Shown here piece by piece: positions 57,984 to 64,000 of a stretch of 64,000 nucleotides of DNA. Positions within the stretch are counted from its first letter, which is position 1, and each line of letters begins with the position of its first letter. The notes under the pieces are model-generated. The model made no database searches, was not told the DNA's origin, and saw only the letters and a program-made list of their open reading frames with translations. Position numbers and translations under genes: made by a program. Source of the stretch: Thiomicrospira pelophila DSM 1534 (GTDB lineage Bacteria > Pseudomonadota > Gammaproteobacteria > Thiomicrospirales > Thiomicrospiraceae); NCBI RefSeq assembly GCF_000711195.1, contig NZ_JOMR01000001.1:434001-498000 (forward strand). The letters are read 5' to 3'.

Positions 57984-59349
57984 GGTTTGGCGTCATCTTT
58001 TGTAAGTCGATTCTAAAATGGGTTTGGCCGGGTTGAGAGGCCAGTAAACAGAGCGTGCTTTGCATGGATTTAAGCATTTGTTGCGATAAAAACAGTCCAA
58101 GTCCAGTACCTTTTCCAGCCGGTTTTGTAGTGATGAAGGCATCAAAAATCGCTTGCTGTTTGTCGCTCGGAATACCTTCGCCATTGTCCACAATATCTAA
58201 CCAGGCCTGGTGGTTAAGTTGAATAATAATTTCGTCTGCGCCCGCATCGACCGCATTGTCCAGCAGGTTGAATAACACCTGTTCCAATAAGCTTTGGTCG
58301 GCGCGAATGTTGAAAGGATCAGCATCCAGTTGTAACGTCTTTAGCCCCTTTTGTTGCAAGACTGGACGAACTAGGTCACAAAAACTTTGCAGAAAGGGTT
58401 GAAGGTCAAACTCGGTCATTTGGGTGTCGGGTTGGCGAGCCGCATTCAGTAAACTTTTTACCACGTTGGAGCAGGTTTTAGCTTGACGCTCGATGATCTG
58501 CATACGCTCTTGCAACTTATGGTTATCGGTAGTTTGTAGGGTCATTTGCACATAGCCGACAATATTGGCCAAGGGGGTGTTTAAATTGTGTGCCAAGCCT
58601 GCCGCCATTTGCCCGATTGAGGCCAGACGTTGGCCGTCTCGCAAACGTTCATTCGCTTGGGTGGTAAATTGATGCGCTTGGTTGAGCGCCGCAATATGCG
58701 CCCGAATAGAATCGTTTAACTGGTCAAAATGCGCTTGAATTTGACGTACCTCTTCTGGCTGGTTTGTCACCGAGTTTTCCAGGCTTTGCGACAAGGGATG
58801 AATAGTTTCGACCAAGCGTTGAATCGGGTCAATTAAGCGACGTTGTAAAAACCATTTAATCATCCAGGATTGCACAACCAAAATTAAAACCAACCCTAAA
58901 AGCCCCACCGCCATTAGATTGCGAAAGGTTTTTTGCACCAGTGCGCGCGAGTAATGCAGCTCTATTTGGCCGATTTCTCGGTTCAGAAATTGGATAGGCG
59001 TAATTTGTCGCAATGCGTTTTTATCCGATGTTGGCAACTGACCGGATTGCGCGAGGATTTGATTTTGCTCAGTCGTGATTTTTAAATACACAATGCCGTG
59101 CCCTTGCTTGACTAGGTCATCGGCGTAACGCTCTACCACCGCATAATCACGGATCAAGACCGAATCCAGTGTTACCAAAGCCAATTGTTGAGATAAAGCT
59201 TCGGCTTTGTCGCGTAAAGTCTGATCCAGCGTGTGTGTAACCAATTGGTGGATTAACAAGCCCGCCAATAAAGCAAACACACCCAGTCCTAAACCTAAAT
59301 ACAGATTAAGCTGACCAGATAGCGTGTTAGGGCGCAATGCAAATTTCAA
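57976..59349 (-). CDS. membrane sensor histidine kinase
   Basis: 457 residues. TM1 at about 14-36, a small periplasmic sensor (37-143), TM2 at about 146-166, HAMP-like linker, and a helical stretch. The H-box GLAHNLNTPLANI has His254. The residue after it is Asn, not the usual Glu. The N-box LLDNAVDAGAD, G1 DNGEGI and G2 GKGTGLGLFLS complete the ATPase domain. It belongs to the NtrB-like kinases that pair with NtrC regulators, here the overlapping downstream gene. The signal is unknown. An exact palindrome at 58200-58211 reads QAW in the catalytic domain. Confidence 0.93.
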   Translation of the reverse strand: MKFALRPNTLSGQLNLYLGLGLGVFALLAGLLIHQLVTHTLDQTLRDKAEALSQQLALVTLDSVLIRDYAVVERYADDLVKQGHGIVYLKITTEQNQILAQSGQLPTSDKNALRQITPIQFLNREIGQIELHYSRALVQKTFRNLMAVGLLGLVLILVVQSWMIKWFLQRRLIDPIQRLVETIHPLSQSLENSVTNQPEEVRQIQAHFDQLNDSIRAHIAALNQAHQFTTQANERLRDGQRLASIGQMAAGLAHNLNTPLANIVGYVQMTLQTTDNHKLQERMQIIERQAKTCSNVVKSLLNAARQPDTQMTEFDLQPFLQSFCDLVRPVLQQKGLKTLQLDADPFNIRADQSLLEQVLFNLLDNAVDAGADEIIIQLNHQAWLDIVDNGEGIPSDKQQAIFDAFITTKPAGKGTGLGLFLSQQMLKSMQSTLCLLASQPGQTHFRIDLQKMTPNHE

Positions 59350-59364
59350 GCGGTATCCTTTTCA

Positions 59365-59386
59365 TAACCACCAGGCCTGGTGGTTA
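59365..59386. repeat. 22-bp perfect palindrome containing ACCAGGCCTGGT
   Basis: The repeated palindrome extended by five complementary bases on each side (TAACC ... GGTTA). It lies only 15 bp upstream of the kinase start codon, so it could also act as an operator or mRNA hairpin. No T run. Confidence 0.9.
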
Positions 59387-59444
59387 AAGTTATCTCAGAA
59401 AAAATTGCTAATTTAAACTGGCTAATCAAGTGTTGACCTATAGC

Positions 59445-59470
59445 AAAAAACCACTCTATAGAGTGGTTTT
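59445..59470 (-). terminator. terminator after the MBL-fold gene
   Basis: The self-complementary stem AACCACTC TATA GAGTGGTT is followed, in the minus direction, by six T residues. It lies about 33 nt after the MBL gene stop. Confidence 0.87.
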
Positions 59471-59503
59471 AGTATGACAGATAGTTTAGTCAGAAGCTTC
59501 GCG

Positions 59504-60430
59504 TTACATCATTTCCATTTCCAAGCGTTGGAAGGTATTGCTGACATTACGGCCATGCCATCCTTGGAAATGTTTTAGGTGCTCAAATTGCGACCAATCA
59601 CGCGATGAGGTTACATCACTCATTGCGCCCATGTTTTCAACCGTTTCGGTTACCGCTTCAACCAATTGTTTAAGGTAGTCACCGGTTTCCGCTTGCACTT
59701 TCGCCATGTCAGAAACCTCACCATGTCCCGGCACAACGTATTTAGCAGGGAGTTCGGCCATTTGCTCATACGCATCTAGCCATTTAACCGCATGGGTGTG
59801 AGGGTGAATACCAAGTAAACGGTCAACATAAACATGGTCGCCAGAAAACAAAACTTGTTGTTTCGGTAGCCATACCACGGCGTCGCCGGGAAAATGTGCA
59901 TCGTTAAAATACTTCACTTCAAAATCGACCCCGCCAATACGGACGTTGCCTTCGTTACCGGCAAATGGCTTAGGCGCGTGAAATGGGGTTTGATCTTTAA
60001 AAATCTCATCGGTTCCCATAATACGATTCAAAATCGAGTTCAGCATTTTCTTTTGCGTGTCGACGGTGGTTTGCATGGCGTAGATGATCGCGCCTTTTTT
60101 GGCAAAATAATCATTGCCTAACCAACGGTGATCTTGTGAGCCGGTATTGATGACCGCGACCACTTTCTTATCCGTGACTTTTTTAACGCCTTTTTCAATC
60201 GCCGCCGCTGACAAAGGACCCGCGCCTGAATCAATTACAACCGCGCCTGCGTTGGTTACAACTAAACCTATATTGGCGTTTAAGCCCAGGTTAGCTTTGG
60301 TGCGATCATCGGTTTCACCTATAAATGCATACACATTGTCGGTGACCTTTTCAAATTTGACCACATCGGCCATCGCCCAACTCGGCAGAGCCAACGCGAT
60401 GGAGAGAAATAGAAAGTTAATGGCTCGCAT
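59504..60430 (-). CDS. exported metallo-beta-lactamase-fold protein with a variant metal site
   Basis: 308 residues from ATG 60430 (GAGG eight bases upstream), with signal peptide MRAINFLFLSIALALPSWAMA. The fold start VTDNVYAFIGE and DSGAG are normal, but the HxHxDH motif reads NTGSQDH (95-101): the two His of the first zinc site are replaced by Gly and Gln, while Asp100 and His101 remain. His179 (DAHFPGD), Asp198 (FSGD) and His236 (PGHGE) are kept, so at most the second metal site is complete. Similar NTGxQDHRW proteins occur, as I recall, in sulfur oxidisers. It is located near porin and soxXA. Substrate unknown. Confidence 0.8.
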   Translation of the reverse strand: MRAINFLFLSIALALPSWAMADVVKFEKVTDNVYAFIGETDDRTKANLGLNANIGLVVTNAGAVVIDSGAGPLSAAAIEKGVKKVTDKKVVAVINTGSQDHRWLGNDYFAKKGAIIYAMQTTVDTQKKMLNSILNRIMGTDEIFKDQTPFHAPKPFAGNEGNVRIGGVDFEVKYFNDAHFPGDAVVWLPKQQVLFSGDHVYVDRLLGIHPHTHAVKWLDAYEQMAELPAKYVVPGHGEVSDMAKVQAETGDYLKQLVEAVTETVENMGAMSDVTSSRDWSQFEHLKHFQGWHGRNVSNTFQRLEMEMM

Positions 60431-60557
60431 GAATATTACCTCAAAATTTATTTTAATCTGGAAATTCAAATATAACATCAGGTGTTTCTAATATCACCTA
60501 AAAAAGGTGAATTTGTGGGTTGTTTACACAATTGGTTTATCTGATAAGTTTGAAACT

Positions 60558-60584
60558 AAAAAAGGCCGAGATAGAGACTCGGCC
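60558..60584 (-). terminator. terminator after the porin gene
   Basis: Seven-base GC-rich stem GGCCGAG / CTCGGCC with a seven-base loop, followed in the minus direction by TTTTTT. It lies about 120 nt after the porin stop. Confidence 0.9.
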
Positions 60585-60707
60585 AAATACTCAGATGAAA
60601 AAAACAAACTAGCTAAAGTTTGAATTTGTGCCCAAACCAGAGTTTGGACAAAACCGACCTTTAGGAAGAAAAGATCGGGTACCGCACCAATTTAACTAGG
60701 AGTTAAA

Positions 60708-61676
60708 TTAGAATTTGTGACTAATACCGAAGCCGATAGAGTTGTCAGCAGTTTTGCCGTCACCATCTAAGTCTGCTTCTGTTTGGTCACCAGCCCAGTA
60801 GGTTGCAAAGAAGTTAGTGTTCTTAGCAAAGTAGTACTCAGGTCCGAATGCATAATCCGTTGTAGTGTTGCTGTTGCCATCATCTGTGGTAACAATTGAT
60901 GCACGAAGATTTAATTTTTCAGTCATCTTGAAGTTAACAGGGATTGTGATTTGAGTTCTTGCGTCAGCGTAGTTTGTGACGCCGCCAGTGTAACCATTTG
61001 TTTTTGATTCAATCGTTTGATATAAAACACCAGCGCCAAATTGCCCCATTTCATAATGGGCACCAACAGACATATTGGTTCCATCATCACCTGAACCGGT
61101 ATCACCAATCATCTGCATAGCGGCTGAAAGATATAAGCCACTCGCTTTAAAGGTAGCACTGACGTCCATGGTTGAGTTCATTTCAGTACCATTTGGTGCA
61201 TAAGTTGCATAAACTTTTACTGCATCAAATTTGTTTTGATAATGCCAGCCGGTTGCACGTGACCATTGAGCCGGTTTAGCAAACGCGTCATCGGCTAACG
61301 TGTCGGTAAAGGCACGGAAGGGTTTGATAGACTGTTTGGTCGCTGTGTCGGAGTTACCCGCACGGATTTGGCCAAACGAACCTTTAATACCCGCCCAAAC
61401 TTCTTCGTTAAAGTTAAAGTTGTCATCTTTCGCCGCGGCGCCGTGGTTAACGATATTTTTTACGTTACCTTGAATGCGGTAGATGCCTTTCATGCCATTG
61501 CCTAAATCTTGGGTGCCTTTGATACCGATACGTGTGCCGTTATATGAATTGATCCCCTGGCCATCTTGAATACCAGTTTCGTATTTTAGTTCACCAAATA
61601 CTTGCGGGCCATCTGCTGCCATAGCAGGGGCGGAAACGATAGAGGCAACGGCTAATGCAATTAAATTCTTCTTCAT
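60708..61676 (-). CDS. outer membrane porin
   Basis: 322 residues. Signal peptide MKKNLIALAVASIVSAPAMA, mature start ADGPQVFGELKYETGIQ. Repeated amphipathic strands with aromatic girdles (YRIQGNVKNI, WAGIKGSFGQIRAG, YFATYWAG) and a terminal Phe (GFGISHKF), the BamA-recognised end. The pattern is of the gammaproteobacterial general porin (Porin_4/OmpC-like) family. A strong ribosome site AGGAGAG precedes it and a terminator follows, so it is monocistronic. Specificity cannot be told. Confidence 0.92.
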   Translation of the reverse strand: MKKNLIALAVASIVSAPAMAADGPQVFGELKYETGIQDGQGINSYNGTRIGIKGTQDLGNGMKGIYRIQGNVKNIVNHGAAAKDDNFNFNEEVWAGIKGSFGQIRAGNSDTATKQSIKPFRAFTDTLADDAFAKPAQWSRATGWHYQNKFDAVKVYATYAPNGTEMNSTMDVSATFKASGLYLSAAMQMIGDTGSGDDGTNMSVGAHYEMGQFGAGVLYQTIESKTNGYTGGVTNYADARTQITIPVNFKMTEKLNLRASIVTTDDGNSNTTTDYAFGPEYYFAKNTNFFATYWAGDQTEADLDGDGKTADNSIGFGISHKF

Positions 61677-61945
61677 GTTGGTATCTCTCCTAATTATTTG
61701 TTGTTTTGGCTTGGTCAGTTAAGGTCAATTTGTTGTTCATTTTGAGCGACCTTGTGAGTGATCATTTCGATTCGCTCTCGACTAAACCTTACTTTTTGTA
61801 AGAAAATAGTGTGCCAAAGATTAAGCCATTGATATTGAAGAGATATTAGTTAAATATGTTGTTTTTTGTTATGGTAGATTGCATCAGGTGTTGCAAAATG
61901 CAATGGGTTGTTGAGGGTTAATAACGAGCTTTTTTAGGTGTTTTA

Positions 61946-61972
61946 AATAAAAAGGGTCGCGAAACTGCGACC
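61946..61972 (-). terminator. intrinsic terminator reading leftwards after soxX
   Basis: Stem GGTCGC / GCGACC with a six-base loop, then CTTTTTATTT in the minus direction. It lies about 250 nt past the soxX stop and would close the soxAX transcript or one from the spacer. Confidence 0.75.
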
Positions 61973-62159
61973 AAGTTAAAGATTCTCGGAGGAAGTAACC
62001 CAGCACGTATGGCTGGGTTATTTTGAAGCTTGTCCTGAGTTTCATATTGCGACAGGACTTTATTCGCTATTAATGCGGTGTATCAGTTGGTTTGCGCGCT
62101 TAAAAGCTCAGTGAGCCGGGCTATAAATTCGATAAAATTAAACGCACAAAGCTCAAACC

Positions 62160-62199
62160 CCTCCCAAAATCCTCGATCTTTGATCGAAGTTTTGGGAGG
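62160..62199. other. long hairpin just after soxX
   Basis: Outer stem CCTCCCAAAA / TTTTGGGAGG (10 bp) and inner stem TCGATC / GATCGA with a TTT loop. It starts 21 nt after the soxX stop on the minus strand and lacks a T run, so it is more likely an mRNA stabiliser or processing element than a terminator. Confidence 0.65.
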
Positions 62200-62219
62200 C
62201 GGGTTGAGATTACAAACCT

Positions 62220-62873
62220 TTACTTAGCATTAACAGGCGAATTGGGGTCAAGCATATACGCCATAATATCGGCGATTTGCTTATCATCTAAAACACCGTG
62301 GTAACCAAATCTGGGCATATTAGAGCAAGCTTTGGTGGCTTGGGCGTTAAAGATTTTTTGATAGGTGTATTTGAGCATCGCGTCGGATGTACCGCGAATA
62401 CCGTAATTGGCGAGTGATGGCCCTAAGTTACCTGCGGCCGCTTGGCTTGGGGCCATGGCGTGACAGGCGTAGCAGTTACCCCCGTTAGGTTTTTTCTTCG
62501 GGTTATCGGCTTTAATGTTACCAATGCGAAGACCATAACCGCTGTTGGCGAGCTTTTCGCCTGCTTTCCAGTCACCTAATGTTATGCCACCTTCCGGGTA
62601 GGACGTCACTGCTTTATTCATTTCGACAATGTGTTTGGCTATGTCGGCGGGCGGTTGGTCTTTGTAAATGCTGCATAAATACTGGGTTTTATCTTGCACA
62701 AAGCGTTTGCGATCTTTCGGGTCGGCTTGGGTCCAGCTGTTATCAATAAGAGCTTGAGCATGATTGACTTGTTTGTCGCTAAAAGCGGCGTCGCTTTGTG
62801 GTTTGTCGCCCATTGCAAATGCGCTGGTGGCAAACAAGCCCATCACAAGAGTTGAGAGAATTGTTTTTTTCAT
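62220..62873 (-). CDS. soxX: SoxX, monohaem c-type cytochrome of the Sox thiosulfate-oxidising system
   Basis: 217 residues, signal peptide to about 20 (TSAFA). The haem motif CYACH is at 134-138 within NGGNCYACHAMAP, and a Met ligand is likely at 186 (SNMPRFG). Two further Cys, 67 and 183, could form a disulfide. The ~100-residue N-terminal extension is the long SoxX form. With SoxA it forms the SoxXA complex, which attaches thiosulfate to the carrier SoxYZ in the periplasm. It lies 13 nt after soxA. soxY and soxZ do not follow and are not in the window. Confidence 0.93.
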   Translation of the reverse strand: MKKTILSTLVMGLFATSAFAMGDKPQSDAAFSDKQVNHAQALIDNSWTQADPKDRKRFVQDKTQYLCSIYKDQPPADIAKHIVEMNKAVTSYPEGGITLGDWKAGEKLANSGYGLRIGNIKADNPKKKPNGGNCYACHAMAPSQAAAGNLGPSLANYGIRGTSDAMLKYTYQKIFNAQATKACSNMPRFGYHGVLDDKQIADIMAYMLDPNSPVNAK

Positions 62874-62886
62874 GTTGAACTCCTAA

Positions 62887-63684
62887 TTAGCGCTTAATGG
62901 ATGGCACTTGAATGATCGAACCGTTGGCTTCTTTTGTCATGAAAGTAATGAGTGCGTTAGCCGCATCAGATGCATAGTCGATGTCAGGTAGACGCATTTG
63001 CCAGTGACAATCCCACATACGATGTTGCATGGTGCGTACAGTGCTGTGTGAAACGCGGTAAGTTGGCCAACTAGCGATGATTTGACCATCGTCTTTGTTG
63101 TAGGCGTTATAGAGTGTTTGTAGACGAATACGTTTGCCATCTTGTGCGTGGCAGGTGGCGCACGAAAAGTCCATTTTGCTTGAACGACGCCAAAACAGCG
63201 TTTCGCCGGCATCATAGGCGACTTGTTCTTTTGGGTGGTCTAGTTTGATGTTAAAAGGCAGTCCATTCGATTGGGCGGCGACATAGGCCACAATTTTTTC
63301 CATGTCTGAATCAATGTATTTTTTGGGGTTTGAGAACGCGGCTTTATCAATCTCTGAAGCGTCTTTGCCTTGTAGTGTGATCATGCAATGTTTTATACGA
63401 CTTTCTAAATCCATTACTTGATCGGTGTCTTTAAAGTAGCGCGGTAGTTCGGCGTACGCCCCTTTTAATACACCTGGACCTTTGCCTAGATCACATTTTT
63501 CTAAGCCGGTGTTTTTAGGGCCGGTTTTTTGTTTCCAGATCAGTTCACCGTCCTCTACCCAAAGAATGCCTGGGCTGTCGCCGAGCATCGCGCGATAGTC
63601 GTCAACACTCGATTCTTTAGCTTGTGCGCTGATGGCGCAGCCAGCAATCGCGGCGGCTAACGCAAGCTGAATTGGTTTTTTCAT
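62887..63684 (-). CDS. soxA: SoxA, monohaem sulfur-oxidising cytochrome
   Basis: 265 residues from ATG 63684 (AAGGAT seven bases upstream); the in-frame ATG at 63702 overlaps no ribosome site. Signal peptide ends near ISAQA. Only one haem motif, CATCH, at 175-179. The N-terminal haem of the two-haem SoxA is replaced by Cys64 and Cys100, a likely disulfide. The catalytic Cys226 (MWDCHWQM) ligates the active haem and receives the persulfide. Order here is soxA then soxX, on one transcript. Confidence 0.94.
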   Translation of the reverse strand: MKKPIQLALAAAIAGCAISAQAKESSVDDYRAMLGDSPGILWVEDGELIWKQKTGPKNTGLEKCDLGKGPGVLKGAYAELPRYFKDTDQVMDLESRIKHCMITLQGKDASEIDKAAFSNPKKYIDSDMEKIVAYVAAQSNGLPFNIKLDHPKEQVAYDAGETLFWRRSSKMDFSCATCHAQDGKRIRLQTLYNAYNKDDGQIIASWPTYRVSHSTVRTMQHRMWDCHWQMRLPDIDYASDAANALITFMTKEANGSIIQVPSIKR

Positions 63685-63715
63685 ACGTTTATCCTTTTTC
63701 ATAAAATTATGAAAG

Positions 63716-63734
63716 AAAAAGGGAGTCCCTTTTT
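63716..63734. other. hairpin in the soxA leader
   Basis: AAAAAGGGA G TCCCTTTTT is a 19-base near-perfect dyad, 30 nt before the soxA start. In the minus direction the second arm ends in T-rich sequence (TTTTTCTTTC), so it could act as a terminator/attenuator for transcripts entering from the gene upstream. Confidence 0.45.
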
Positions 63735-63867
63735 AGTCCTTCTGAGATAAAGGAAGAACTAGGCCAGAATTGCGCATTTTTAAGTGGTTGAAATATAAGG
63801 ATTTGATAAGTTTTTGGCTAAGCCAAACTATTGCAAAACGCCACAGCACAGGCATTTTGCTGGAGGC

Positions 63868-64000
63868 TTAATGTTCGATGGCGTAGAGAATTTTTTCGAC
63901 TTCTGTAAAATCTTGGTTGTCGACTTCAAAAAACGACAATCCGGTGTGTTTGATGTCTGATTGAAAAAATAACAGGCTTTCACGTAGCGATTGGATCAGT
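63868..64000 (-). CDS. C-terminal end of an unidentified protein
   Basis: An open frame enters from the right edge and ends at TAA 63868-63870. The last 44 residues include LRESLLFFQSDIKHTG, LSFFEVDNQDF and TEVEKILYAIEH. The style is soluble and acidic. It does not match the end of SoxY or SoxZ as I know them. A 165-183-nt gap separates it from soxA, with the leader hairpin in it. Confidence 0.6.
   Translation of the reverse strand, partial: LIQSLRESLLFFQSDIKHTGLSFFEVDNQDFTEVEKILYAIEH

Larger units (their letters stand above)
61677..62219. other. 543-bp spacer between soxX and the porin gene, rich in hairpins
   Basis: No protein gene is apparent. It contains, left to right: the porin leader, a TTGCA-based dyad at 61878-61904, an intrinsic terminator reading leftwards (61946-61972), a hairpin with a T run to the right (61996-62024), a weaker hairpin (62032-62058), and a strong long hairpin (62160-62199) just after soxX. 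A small RNA could be encoded, but I see no promoter good enough to claim one. Confidence 0.5.

Noticed and set aside
61801-61835. Sigma-54-like TGGCAC element upstream of the porin on the minus strand
   Set aside because: The -24 half looks good but the -12 half reads TTTCT without the GC dinucleotide.

Overview
This window is a chromosomal stretch from a gammaproteobacterium, most probably a sulfur-oxidising autotroph of the Thiomicrospira/Hydrogenovibrio/Thiomicrorhabdus group. The reasons are SoxX and SoxA at the right end, a malate:quinone-oxidoreductase-type flavoprotein, the gammaproteobacterial block gshB-algH-ruvX-pyrR-pyrB-pyrX, and a Gram-negative envelope (porin, lipoproteins). The genus is inferred from gene content and no database search was possible. 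Genes are densely packed on both strands. No insertion sequence, phage, integron or CRISPR array was seen.

Layout: 1-4607 is the 3' part of an rRNA operon (16S, tRNA-Ile, tRNA-Ala, 23S, 5S, terminator). 4628-8242 holds birA, coaX, tRNA-Thr, fabA and fabB. 8269-14770 holds a lytic-transglycosylase-like lipoprotein, a DUF2914-like protein and ftsY on the minus strand, then a pair of M16 peptidases, rsmD and coaD on the plus strand. 14779-22193 holds a P2A calcium-type ATPase, mutM, folM and ggt. 22415-27795 is a run of two diguanylate cyclases flanking gcvH and rlmI. 27875-34224 holds an aldehyde dehydrogenase, a dihydroorotase, a chemoreceptor and yggS, all on the minus strand. 34402-35470 holds ppk2 and a small unknown gene.

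35498-44895 is a long minus-strand array: radC, rpmB, rpmG, nnr, gshB, apbE, algH, ruvX, pyrR, pyrB, an inactive dihydroorotase (pyrX) and a degenerate PyrK-like gene. 44962-49567 holds a PilZ protein and metW, metX, yggT and proC. 49752-51223 holds an unknown gene, yidD and a YjfB-like motility gene. 51308-54691 is an mqo-like gene, a COG0523 GTPase and folE2. 54920-56526 pairs an ArsP-like permease with a cysteine-rich membrane/thioredoxin fusion. 56622-59349 is a sigma-54 two-component pair. 59504-63684 holds a variant metallo-beta-lactamase-fold protein, a porin, soxX and soxA.

The most unusual feature is a 12-bp perfect palindrome, ACCAGGCCTGGT. It occurs 18 times exactly, plus eight one-mismatch copies, between 6120 and 59381. 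Most copies lie inside unrelated genes, read as PGLV, QAW or TRPG depending on frame. Two intergenic copies are extended to perfect palindromes of 22 and 24 bp. It behaves like a genome-wide highly iterated palindrome or a binding or recognition site, and its function is not known to me. Secondary points of interest are the permease/cysteine-rich pair, the zinc-sparing folE2/COG0523 pair, the metal-ligand-poor MBL protein beside soxXA, and the hairpin-rich spacer after soxX.
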